The notes below the pieces were generated by a model. It did not search any database. It had not been told where the DNA came from and saw only the letters and a list, made by a program, of their open reading frames with translations. A program made the translations under genes and the position numbers. Shown here piece after piece: positions 1 to 5,487 of a DNA stretch of 9,258 nucleotides. Within the stretch, counting starts at the first letter, position 1, and every line of letters begins with the position of its first letter. Origin of the DNA: JBLHIK01 sp047614005 (GTDB taxonomy: Bacteria > Patescibacteriota > Minisyncoccia > Phycocordibacterales > UBA1006). The stretch is from the NCBI GenBank assembly GCA_047614005.1, contig JBLHIK010000022.1, forward strand, positions 1 through 9,258, given 5' to 3'.

Positions 1-801
1 CTTACTGATATTAGTTATTATCACTTATCTATATACTTCAAGCATTTTCAAGATGATAATAATCAATTCTTGAGAAATATAGACTTTGAGGATATATGGA
101 AGATTTATGTATTTGATAAAAAGTTACGCTTGCTACTTCTTGATATTTTGGAGCGCATAGAAAAATCTTTTAAATGTAGAGTAATTAGAGAGATATCTCT
201 TCTGACAGGAAGCTCTCGATGGATTGGGAATATTGAGCATTTTCAAAATGTAAAAAATTATCATAATAAAACAATTCCCATTCTTGCTGATTTAGAATAT
301 TCAAAAGAATTATACATGGAGTCATATTTCCAAAAATATGAAAAAGATACAACCCCTCCTGCATGGATAATTTTTGAAAGTCTTACTTTTGGTCAGTCTG
401 TGATGATTTTTAGACAACTCAAAAATACTTATCAAAAAACAATCGCGCAAATGTACTATCTTCCCTCAAGGACTATTGGTCCATGGATGTATGCTCTTTC
501 AATTATTCGTAATATATGTGCTCATCATTCAAGGTTGTGGAACAAAGAAATAGTTGTGCATTTACATATACAAAATAAAGAATTTGAAAAATGTTTTTCA
601 AAAGAGCAACAAAATAGACTATTCAACTACCTTATTGTGATACAAATATTTCTCTCAAGTTTTAATGATAAATCTGATTGGGTGCAAAATATACAGGACT
701 TAGTTGATGAATATAAGATAAATATTTCCCATATGGGTTTTCCAGATGATTGGTTGTATCGATTAAAAAAAACTAGAGATATAACCATTTCAAAAAAATA
801 A
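1..801 (+). CDS. Abi_2/AbiF-type HEPN protein, 5' partial
   Basis: The frame is open from base 1, so the true start lies upstream and 266 residues are visible. A TTG at 70 could be read as a start, but the 23 codons before it (LTDISYYHLSIYFKHFQ...) continue the family pattern, so I treat the gene as cut by the window edge. Family hallmarks are the segment FEDIWKIYVFDKKLRLLLLD followed by LERIEKSFKCRV, and near the end RNICAHHSRLWNKE (bases 508-549), which contains the HEPN RX4H motif (R-NICA-H). Abi_2 proteins (AbiD/AbiF) are abortive-infection or toxin-like proteins, and the HEPN motif is the known metal-independent RNase active site; RNA cleavage here is inferred. No transmembrane segment is visible. 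A possible structured RNA follows the gene. Confidence 0.9.
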   Translation, partial: LTDISYYHLSIYFKHFQDDNNQFLRNIDFEDIWKIYVFDKKLRLLLLDILERIEKSFKCRVIREISLLTGSSRWIGNIEHFQNVKNYHNKTIPILADLEYSKELYMESYFQKYEKDTTPPAWIIFESLTFGQSVMIFRQLKNTYQKTIAQMYYLPSRTIGPWMYALSIIRNICAHHSRLWNKEIVVHLHIQNKEFEKCFSKEQQNRLFNYLIVIQIFLSSFNDKSDWVQNIQDLVDEYKINISHMGFPDDWLYRLKKTRDITISKK

Positions 802-831
802 TATGCGAAAATTGATCAAAAAACCTAGAAA

Positions 832-925
832 GAGAGAGTCAAAACTCGTATGTTTATACAGAAACGTTGTATTTAAAAGTCTCTACGCAGTAGCTGTTAC
901 TACAGCAGGTAGTTCACCTAATGAA
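832..925 (+). ncRNA. Hairpin-rich non-coding stretch after the abi gene, candidate RNA
   Basis: The 169 bases between the abi stop and the next ORF hold no ORF of note. They fold into three successive small hairpins: GAGT/ACTC (836-839/844-847), GC-A-GTAG/CTAC-A-GC (887-893/900-906, one A-A mismatch, six-base loop) and AGGT/ACCT (907-910/916-919). I see no clear promoter and no U-tract terminator. AbiF-family loci have been reported to carry an adjacent structured antitoxin-like RNA, so position and fold are suggestive. The stems are short and could arise by chance. Confidence 0.25.
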
Positions 926-970
926 TAGACCGCATGAAAAGATAAGTCAGGAAATACTCTATATGAAAAC

Positions 971-1252
971 GTGAGAAATTGGTGGGATAATGCAGACTGG
1001 AATGATCTTACTTTAGATCAAATAGCAGAAATTATATATGAAGACTGGGGTGAAGATATGGGTTCTCGCTCAATACCGCATGTTGAAGGTGTGAGTAATT
1101 TTGAATCTGTAGATGAGTGGATAAATCATGAGTCAGGTGCCAGTATGGTCGCATATTTTCTTTCAAATGCAAAAGAATGGAAAGGTGTTGTTGCAGTGAA
1201 GGTAAAAAAGCATTTACAGACATTGCTTGATAATATTGATAACAAGAAGTAA
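971..1252 (+). CDS. Small Trp-rich hypothetical protein (93 aa)
   Basis: No assigned function. The protein has an acidic N-terminal half with six tryptophans (W4, W5, W10, W26, W50, W70), including a DQIAEIIYEDWG segment. The C-terminal part is more basic and helical (MVAYFLSNAKEWKGVVAVKVKKHL), ending in lysines. It looks soluble: no signal peptide or membrane segment. The start is uncertain. The frame is open back to 938 without an ATG, so GTG at 971 is the best choice, with AGGAA 17 bases upstream (too far) and a weak CTATAT six bases upstream that could be a leaderless -10. An ATG at 963 is in another frame and stops after three codons. It lies convergent to the nucleotidyltransferase gene. 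Confidence 0.55.
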   Translation: MRNWWDNADWNDLTLDQIAEIIYEDWGEDMGSRSIPHVEGVSNFESVDEWINHESGASMVAYFLSNAKEWKGVVAVKVKKHLQTLLDNIDNKK

Positions 1253-1293
1253 GGTCTGCTCTCGAAAATCAAGACATGAGTCTAGTATGAGTT

Positions 1294-2106
1294 TTATTCT
1301 CGGATGGTTATTGCTTGGCTCTGCTGAATATCTAAGACATGTTTTATCTCTTTGATAAGCCAAGATCCAATACCAGTAATAACATCTTCAATTTCCTGTA
1401 TATCATCTGTAGGATTGAGAGCTAAGTGGAGGACCTTTCTCATTTGGGTTTCTTTGTCAGGGTAATTTTCTGAAAACAATTTGTAACAAGGATAAAGATC
1501 TCGAGAATACTTACCAGATTTTTCAATAAGTATTTCTAGTGATGTTCTTAAAATTCCTTTCATTTGCCACTCGCATTCTTCAATTGCCTCATGTTTCTTA
1601 TTTTCTTTAAACTCATAAAACATATTAAATCGTTTCTGGAGGTTTGGTGCATGAAGTATAAGATCTCGTCCTATTTTAATTTTTGATACATTGCTTTTTT
1701 CGCCAAACACACAGAGAGATTGATTGAGCAATATCATTCCTTGTGGCTCTATTGAAACAGGTTTAATCATAATATCTACACCATTAATAAAAGGATGTTC
1801 TTTGTGAAATTTTTTTTTAAACTCTTCCGTCCATTCTTTAGGAAAATCCTCTTTCTCTAGGTATACATATGCAAAAGTATCTAAATCAGAAATGTTTTCT
1901 ATCGCTGTTCCTTTAGCAAAAGAACCTCTTATATATACATTCTTAAGATTATCTCCAAATTCATTTTTATATAAATTAATAATAGACTTGATTGCTGGCT
2001 TCCATTTATCCTGAATCTTTTCGTGAGAAGCAGGATTTACAATATACCCATCAACATCAACATCAAAATACGAACCCGTTTCTTTAATTTCAATTGTTTC
2101 TTTCAT
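1294..2106 (-). CDS. Nucleotidyltransferase-domain protein (polymerase-beta fold)
   Basis: A 270-aa protein. Residues 59-82 carry the NTase signature: G61-S62, then SDLD with metal-binding Asp at 74 and 76 (IRGSFAKGTAIE...SDLDTFAY). A third acidic residue is D111 in NGVDIMIKP. The C-terminal half (about 165-260) is a predicted helical bundle rich in Glu, Lys and Trp, as in stand-alone aminoglycoside-type or MNT-type nucleotidyltransferases. The family transfers NMP groups to small molecules, proteins or RNA; the substrate cannot be read from sequence. ATG at 2106 is preceded by TATAAT and exactly six bases, with no Shine-Dalgarno, which indicates a leaderless mRNA. No HEPN-type partner gene is directly adjacent. 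Antibiotic inactivation or a toxin-antitoxin role are both possible but unproven. Confidence 0.85.
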   Translation of the reverse strand: MKETIEIKETGSYFDVDVDGYIVNPASHEKIQDKWKPAIKSIINLYKNEFGDNLKNVYIRGSFAKGTAIENISDLDTFAYVYLEKEDFPKEWTEEFKKKFHKEHPFINGVDIMIKPVSIEPQGMILLNQSLCVFGEKSNVSKIKIGRDLILHAPNLQKRFNMFYEFKENKKHEAIEECEWQMKGILRTSLEILIEKSGKYSRDLYPCYKLFSENYPDKETQMRKVLHLALNPTDDIQEIEDVITGIGSWLIKEIKHVLDIQQSQAITIRE

Positions 2107-2118
2107 GATTTAATTATA
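2107..2118 (-). promoter_or_regulatory. Leaderless promoter -10 of the nucleotidyltransferase gene
   Basis: On the minus strand TATAAT (2118-2113) is followed by TAAATC and then the ATG. A start six to seven bases after the -10 box would put the transcript's 5' end on the initiator codon. No convincing -35 is seen. Confidence 0.6.
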
Positions 2119-2139
2119 GTAAAAATACACATGACGTAG

Positions 2140-2174
2140 AGTATTGCTCAAGCAATTTACTTGAGTACGATACT
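2140..2174. repeat. Nested inverted repeat between two minus-strand genes
   Basis: The outer stem AGTAT/ATACT (2140-2144/2170-2174) encloses the inner stem CTCAAG/CTTGAG (2147-2152/2160-2165) with a seven-base loop. It lies just after the stop of the EEP gene and upstream of the nucleotidyltransferase promoter. It could end the EEP transcript, although no T-tract follows on the minus strand, or serve as an operator for the next gene. Confidence 0.4.
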
Positions 2175-2179
2175 TAGCT

Positions 2180-3043
2180 CTATGACAAACTAAAAGTTAT
2201 AGCAGCATGATCGCTTTCAATTCCATCATATTTATCTTGACCAACGGAATCATTGTGTACTGTTGTATTTGAAATATGTTCTTCTAGTTTTTTTGAAACA
2301 CATATTCCGTCGAAGCTGTCTATGGATGTTATTCTTTTGAGTGTATCAAATTGATCTTTCACGTTTCCCGTGAGAATTTTATACATCATGGGTCGATTGG
2401 ACATATTAAAATCTCCAACGACTCCGACAAGTGAGTTGCTGTCATTATTAAACACCTCATCTACTAATTCACGAATTTTCTTTACTTGTGCAAATCGAAA
2501 CATTTCCGATCGAATAATACCGTTCGCGTTTGCGATCTGGCTGACCTTCTCTATATCATCAGGAAAACTTGATGCATTTTTGAACATTAAGAATCTACTT
2601 TTTACATGTACTCCCAAAAGAGTTAGTGTTTGTTTTTTATATTGCGTCACAAGATTAATGTAATCTCGTCTAGACCAAATACGTGGACCTAAATTATCTA
2701 CATCTTGTTCATCAAAAGTGGGTAATGATGTATTTGTTGGAATAGAACTACAATCACAATTCAAAGAGCTTTTATATATAACAGCATTTCCTACACCATA
2801 TTTATCAGTTTCTGCTATAAAATATGAATACTTTTCTTTTGTTTGTTTGAGTATTTTCTGTAGCGCGCTCTCATCACCTAATTCTTGCAAGAAAAGAATA
2901 TCTGCATCCAATATGTTAAATTGTTCTGCAAAGTAAGCAAAACGTCTCGCAACAAATTCAGCCGTGAAGGTGCGTTCTTTCCCAGAGTGTAGTCGAATCC
3001 CCTCATCAAACAAAAATTTGAGATTATATGTTCCTATTTTCAT
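2180..3043 (-). CDS. Endonuclease/exonuclease/phosphatase (EEP) family protein
   Basis: A 287-aa single-domain protein with the EEP (DNase I/APE1-like) motifs in order: TYNLKF with N7, DADILFLQE with the metal ligand E54, GVHVKSR with H146, VVGDFNMS with D211 and N213, a SFDGICVS strand near 243-250, and the terminal SDH (S277-D278-H279). All catalytic residues are present and the length matches a complete domain. There is no signal peptide, so a cytoplasmic phosphodiesterase is likely. The family cleaves phosphate esters in DNA, RNA, phosphoinositides and related substrates; which one applies here is not visible. ATG at 3043 follows an extended -10 and six bases, another leaderless start. 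It is transcribed divergently from the 51-aa gene at 3106. Confidence 0.9.
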   Translation of the reverse strand: MKIGTYNLKFLFDEGIRLHSGKERTFTAEFVARRFAYFAEQFNILDADILFLQELGDESALQKILKQTKEKYSYFIAETDKYGVGNAVIYKSSLNCDCSSIPTNTSLPTFDEQDVDNLGPRIWSRRDYINLVTQYKKQTLTLLGVHVKSRFLMFKNASSFPDDIEKVSQIANANGIIRSEMFRFAQVKKIRELVDEVFNNDSNSLVGVVGDFNMSNRPMMYKILTGNVKDQFDTLKRITSIDSFDGICVSKKLEEHISNTTVHNDSVGQDKYDGIESDHAAITFSLS

Positions 3044-3058
3044 AGACTCATTATACCA
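3044..3058 (-). promoter_or_regulatory. Extended -10 promoter of the EEP gene
   Basis: On the minus strand TGGTATAAT (3058-3050) is a perfect extended -10 (TGn-TATAAT). It is followed by GAGTCT and the ATG, so the mRNA should be leaderless. Confidence 0.7.
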
Positions 3059-3093
3059 GAATATCCGCTGGTTCGATTTGGTATGTTTTAAGG

Positions 3094-3105
3094 TATACTG
3101 TAGTT
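3094..3105 (+). promoter_or_regulatory. Leaderless promoter -10 of the 51-aa gene
   Basis: TATACT (3094-3099) is followed by six bases and ATG at 3106. This is the same geometry as the two minus-strand genes to the left. It forms a divergent pair with the EEP promoter. Confidence 0.55.
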
Positions 3106-3261
3106 ATGCAAAATCAAGATCTTGATTTTGCAAGCCCTAGGCTCATTAAAGCTGTTGCGTCATTAATGGTGTATATGAAAATAACAGCACCACAGGGCTT
3201 TGAGATAGCTCAAGAGGACAGAGAGTTGCTCGGACATCTACACGGAGTAGGTTGGTACTGA
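3106..3261 (+). CDS. Small leaderless hypothetical protein (51 aa)
   Basis: An ORF of 51 codons running from ATG 3106 to TGA 3261. The peptide begins MQNQDLDFASPRLIKAV and ends DRELLGHLHGVGWY. The family is not recognised. It has no membrane segment: the N-terminal half is weakly amphipathic, the middle (PQGFEIAQEDREL) is acidic and the C-terminus is aromatic. Support for a real gene comes from the -10 box TATACT placed exactly six bases before the ATG, as in neighbouring leaderless genes, and from the lack of any other use for this interval. Codons 1-9 overlap a perfect 24-bp palindrome, which may regulate the gene or hide its start in mRNA structure. It could be a small regulator or antitoxin-like protein, but nothing proves this. 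Confidence 0.5.
   Translation: MQNQDLDFASPRLIKAVASLMVYMKITAPQGFEIAQEDRELLGHLHGVGWY
3108..3131. repeat. Perfect 24-bp palindrome at the start of the 51-aa gene
   Basis: The half-site GCAAAATCAAGA is followed at once by its exact reverse complement, centred on AGATCT between 3119 and 3120. It begins at the G of the ATG, downstream of the predicted transcription start. It could be a dimer-binding operator or a 5'-terminal mRNA hairpin covering the initiation codon. Confidence 0.8.
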
Positions 3262-3325
3262 AAGATAAACAGATTACCTTGATTGAAGAGTAGGGAAGAT
3301 ATGCGAAAAGTGATAATATAGATGT

Positions 3326-3910
3326 ATGAACAATCAAGAGAAAATATCCATAGATATAGTGTTATTGCTTCCGGAAAATATTAATACTATTTGTAAGGAA
3401 TTAAATAAAACCTCAAACAAAGATGATTACGTTTCTTTCGAAGATGGATATAATCCTCATATTACTTTAGGAATGGGTAGTCTTCTTGTTTCTGATCTTA
3501 ATGCTTTTAGAGAAGACTTAATGTTAGTATTAAATGATTTCAAAATGCCTGAAATTATTTTAACTTCTTTGACTCCTGGTAAATATGATCACTTCACTTT
3601 GGAAGTTAGTGAAAATCTTCAAAATATACATAATGTTATTTTTGAGGTGATTACTAAATATAGTGCAGGATTAGTAACAACTAAAAACTTCTTTGAAATG
3701 TCCGAACCTGGCTCACTTATTGATTGGGTAAATAATTTTAAAGAAAATAGTGCATATTCAAACTATCACCCTCACATAACGCTCGGTGTTGGTATTGAGG
3801 AAATACCATTAGAGTTTCCAATAACTTTTAAACCGGAATCTATTGGATTTTTCCACTTAGGAAAACATGGAACATGTAAAAAAATAATAAGTACTTTTGA
3901 TCTAAAATAA
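3326..3910 (+). CDS. 2H phosphoesterase superfamily protein (2'-5' RNA ligase-like)
   Basis: A 194-aa protein with two copies of the superfamily motif H-x-T: NPHITLGMG (H45, T47) and HPHITLGVG (H150, T152). They are about 105 residues apart, as expected for the two halves of the pseudo-symmetric 2H fold. The family opens or forms 2',3'-cyclic or 2'-5' phosphodiester bonds in RNA ends, tRNA-splicing products or cyclic/oligo-nucleotides. The exact substrate here is unknown. It is cytoplasmic, with no signal or membrane segments. ATG 3326 is preceded by GATAAT and eight bases (or TAATAT and six), with no Shine-Dalgarno, again suggesting a very short or absent leader. A strong intrinsic terminator follows after four bases, so it is probably monocistronic. 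Confidence 0.85.
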   Translation: MNNQEKISIDIVLLLPENINTICKELNKTSNKDDYVSFEDGYNPHITLGMGSLLVSDLNAFREDLMLVLNDFKMPEIILTSLTPGKYDHFTLEVSENLQNIHNVIFEVITKYSAGLVTTKNFFEMSEPGSLIDWVNNFKENSAYSNYHPHITLGVGIEEIPLEFPITFKPESIGFFHLGKHGTCKKIISTFDLK

Positions 3911-3914
3911 ACAG

Positions 3915-3944
3915 AAAAGAACGATTTATATCGTTCTTTTTTTT
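3915..3944 (+). terminator. Intrinsic terminator of the 2H gene
   Basis: The stem AAAAGAACGAT/ATCGTTCTTTT (11 bp, loop TTAT) runs into eight consecutive T (3937-3944). The stop codon of the 2H gene is four bases upstream. Confidence 0.9.
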
Positions 3945-3993
3945 GTTTGCAACATATTAGATACATAGGTCATGTATCTACTAAGTTGTTACT

Positions 3994-4013
3994 GCGGAGA
4001 TGAAGGGATTTGG
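3994..4013 (-). other. Inverted remnant of the tRNA-Ser 3' end
   Basis: Read on the minus strand, the 20 bases CAAATCCCTTCATCTCCGCA match the T-loop-to-discriminator end of the tRNA-Ser at 4516-4535 at 18 of 20 positions. No tRNA 5' part is attached, so it is a fragment, perhaps an old attachment-site scar. The flanks 3945-3993 and 4014-4083 hold no gene that I can see. Confidence 0.55.
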
Positions 4014-4083
4014 TTACTGCTCTGAAATATCTCATATAATACTTTATAAATAAAAGAGTCTATGCTAAAGTCTATCTGTTGAA

Positions 4084-4089
4084 TATTAT
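4084..4089 (+). promoter_or_regulatory. Possible -10 of the first 170-bp unit
   Basis: TATTAT lies 17 bases before the shared ATATACGGAG start of unit 1. This is close to where TACAAT and TATAAT stand before unit 2 and the tRNA. The sequence around it is otherwise unlike the repeat ends, so it may be the original promoter of the tRNA locus. Confidence 0.35.
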
Positions 4090-4100
4090 TTCAATAAAAT

Positions 4101-4270
4101 ATATACGGAGATGTGTTAATAGAAAGAAAATAGTTTTTCTTTCTATCCGATTCTGAGTTTGCGAAGAAACATGCGATGTTTACGAGCATGTAGGAGGTTG
4201 AATGTTCAATCACTCTGAGTTGTGATTTATTACACAGAATATCGTATAAATGTAGTACAATTTAAAAACA
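4101..4270 (+). repeat. 170-bp tandem unit 1, candidate structured RNA
   Basis: It begins ATATACGGAGATGTG, identical to the leader and 5' end of the tRNA-Ser at 4441-4455, and ends with TATAAA and TACAAT promoter-like boxes. Predicted RNA elements are a 12-bp stem (4119-4130/4135-4146, loop TAGT), GTTT/AAAC (4157-4160/4167-4170), ATGC/GCAT (4171-4174/4186-4189), and GGTTGA/TCAATC around an ATG (4196-4201/4206-4211, one G-U). It contains TTCAATCACTCTG, which can pair with the tRNA D arm through one G-U pair. No matching family is recognised. Confidence 0.85.
4202..4225 (+). CDS. Seven-codon ORF MFNHSEL in unit 1
   Basis: AGGAGG (4192-4197), the strongest Shine-Dalgarno in the window, stands four bases before ATG. 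The ORF reads MFNHSEL and ends in TGA. The unit 2 copy encodes the same peptide, with one synonymous change (AAT/AAC). The start codon sits in the loop of a small hairpin. It is too short to be sure of; conservation may reflect the RNA stem instead. Confidence 0.25.
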   Translation: MFNHSEL

Positions 4271-4371
4271 ATATACGGAGATGTGCCAATAAAAAGAAAA
4301 CAGTTTTTCTTTTTATCCGATTCTGAGTTTGCGAAGAAACATGCGATGTTTACGAGCATGTAGGAGGTTGA

Positions 4372-4395
4372 ATGTTCAACCACTCTGAGTTGTGA
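4372..4395 (+). CDS. Seven-codon ORF MFNHSEL in unit 2
   Basis: A duplicate of the mini-ORF in unit 1, again four bases after AGGAGG (4362-4367), with identical peptide and stop. The hairpin around its ATG has a full G-C pair where unit 1 has G-U. It is a possible leader peptide; a coding role is unproven. Confidence 0.25.
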   Translation: MFNHSEL

Positions 4396-4399
4396 TTTA

Positions 4400-4431
4400 T
4401 TGCACGGAACTCTGTATAAATGTAGTATAAT
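4400..4431 (+). promoter_or_regulatory. Promoter of tRNA-Ser carried by repeat unit 2
   Basis: TATAAT (4426-4431) lies 15 bases before the tRNA 5' base. A TATAAA (4415-4420) just upstream is an alternative -10. The best -35 is TTGCAC (4400-4405), at a long 20-base spacing from TATAAT. Because these boxes lie within the 170-bp repeat, the tRNA appears to be driven by a promoter supplied by the repeat. Confidence 0.55.
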
Positions 4432-4446
4432 TTAAAAACAATATAC

Positions 4447-4533
4447 GGAGATGTGCCAGAGTGGTTGAATGGGGCACCCTGCTAAGGTGCTAGGCGAGAA
4501 ATCGTCTCGAGGGTTCGAATCCCTCCATCTCCG
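4447..4533 (+). tRNA. tRNA-Ser (anticodon GCU)
   Basis: A complete class II cloverleaf. The acceptor stem is GGAGATG/CATCTCC with discriminator G4533; the D arm starts GCCAGAGTGG. The anticodon stem is GCACC/GGTGC with loop CTGCTAA, giving anticodon GCT (reads AGC/AGU). The long variable arm is GGCGA-GAAA-TCGTC and the T arm GAGGG-TTCGAAT-CCCTC. CCA is not encoded (CAT follows), so it must be added by a CCA-adding enzyme. The long variable arm and G discriminator confirm serine identity. The gene is preceded by two repeat units sharing its 5' end and is flanked by stray copies of its 3' end. Confidence 0.97.
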
Positions 4534-4545
4534 CATCATCGAGCT

Positions 4546-4579
4546 AGCACGAGACACGTTGAAAGATATGTCTTCTGCT
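4546..4579 (+). other. Hairpin downstream of tRNA-Ser
   Basis: AGCACGAGACA pairs with TGTCTTCTGCT (11 positions, one C-C mismatch, one G-U) around a 12-base loop, 13 bases past the tRNA end. Without a T-tract it is a poor intrinsic terminator. It may guide 3' processing or stop transcription before the nuclease gene. Confidence 0.4.
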
Positions 4580-4612
4580 TTACATATAAATAGAGTCAGA
4601 TACAGTTAATAT
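4579..4612 (+). promoter_or_regulatory. Leaderless promoter of the Mrr-like gene
   Basis: TTTACA (4579-4584), a 16-base spacer and TACAGT (4601-4606) are followed by six bases and the ATG at 4613. The -35 matches consensus at five of six positions. The six-base gap repeats the leaderless geometry seen elsewhere here. Confidence 0.5.
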
Positions 4613-5350
4613 ATGATATATAAAGAATTACCAGCAGACTGGCAAGATTTACAACAAAAAGTTGCTGATATTTTTTCGGACTCAGGTTATTCAGATGTTG
4701 AAGTGGAGAAAAAACTTATGGGTGTGAGAGGGCATGCAGAGATAGATGTTTATGCTAAAAATAATAAAGATATTTATTTGTGTGAGTGTAAAAACTGGAA
4801 TTCTGCAGTGCCACAAAGTGTTGTCCAAACATTTCGTACGATAGTTCAGGACATTGGTGCAAATAAAGGTTTTATAGTTTCGAAAAAAGGATTTCAATCT
4901 GGAGCCCGAACAGCTGCTGAAAATACAAACATATCCTTAATGGATTGGTATGAATTTCAGTCAGAAATGGAAGATGTATGGATCGAAAATGTTGGAAAAT
5001 ATTTATATAAATACGTCAGTCCCATTTTTAGATTTACTGACACCCTTGTACCCAAGTCACTGACAGAGCATTTAGATGAAGATGGAGAAAAATACTTTTG
5101 GGAATTATATAATAACTATAGTCATCTATGGTCTATGTCTGATACATTCTTGAGTCCAATGTTTGACTTATCTAATCAAAAGGAAAGAGCTGATGAGTGT
5201 AGAAAAAACTTTACATTACCAATGGAGATTGGTATACCAATGATAGGTAAAAAAATGACTATTGACGATTATGATAGTTTAAGAAATTACATAATCAAAT
5301 ATACTGACGAGGGAGTTAGTGAGTTTAAAAAGCTTACTGGAAAAGTATAA
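4613..5350 (+). CDS. Mrr-like restriction endonuclease (PD-(D/E)xK fold)
   Basis: A 245-aa protein. The N-terminal 115 residues carry the Mrr-type nuclease core: R39-G-H-A-E43-I-D45-V-Y-A, a turn, then IYLCECKNW with the ExK pair E58 and K60, followed by VVQTFRTIVQDIGANKGFIVS and a K-KGFQSGA segment typical of Mrr_cat. The remaining ~130 residues are a helical region with no recognised domain. Mrr-type enzymes cut foreign or modified DNA without needing a cognate methylase beside them, and none is present. The gene lies between tRNA-Ser and a direct copy of the tRNA 3' end, so it looks like cargo of a small island. The start has no Shine-Dalgarno. It may be a defence gene or a repair nuclease; the target is unknown. 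Confidence 0.82.
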   Translation: MIYKELPADWQDLQQKVADIFSDSGYSDVEVEKKLMGVRGHAEIDVYAKNNKDIYLCECKNWNSAVPQSVVQTFRTIVQDIGANKGFIVSKKGFQSGARTAAENTNISLMDWYEFQSEMEDVWIENVGKYLYKYVSPIFRFTDTLVPKSLTEHLDEDGEKYFWELYNNYSHLWSMSDTFLSPMFDLSNQKERADECRKNFTLPMEIGIPMIGKKMTIDDYDSLRNYIIKYTDEGVSEFKKLTGKV

Positions 5351-5487
5351 AAACATTGAGCTCAAGACACTATCAAACCAGAATCTAAAAATAGCTCAAT
5401 CCACCAAGCCTAACTTGACCGCCATGGCTCTAGCTCGAGACGGACCGCAAAGCAAGAAATATAATGTGAAATATTCACAAGAGTGAC

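Larger units (their letters stand above)
4271..4440 (+). repeat. 170-bp tandem unit 2, candidate structured RNA
   Basis: A second copy, directly abutting unit 1, with 157 of 170 positions identical. Twelve of the 13 differences are transitions. The pair g4122-c4143 of unit 1 is a4292-t4313 here, so the long stem is kept by a double change. G4197-U4210 becomes G4367-C4380 in the start-codon hairpin. The first 18 bases are identical to 4441-4458 at the tRNA. Its last bases carry the promoter that now precedes the tRNA. In one frame it reads from GTG 4283 through 26 codons (VPIKRKQFFFLSDSEFAKKH and on), but the same frame has TAG at 4131 in unit 1, so coding is not conserved. Confidence 0.85.

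Noticed and set aside
1272..1283. AGAC/GTCT hairpin as a terminator between convergent genes
   Set aside because: A four-base-pair stem without a T-tract is within chance expectation.
4171..4189. Repeat units as a CRISPR array
   Set aside because: There are only two 170-bp units that are near-identical throughout, with no spacers and no cas genes.
4176..4193. Short ORF ATG TTT ACG AGC ATG TAG as an AGC-sensing leader for tRNA-Ser(GCU)
   Set aside because: It has one Ser codon, no ribosome-binding site of its own, and tRNA genes are not normally controlled by leader peptides.
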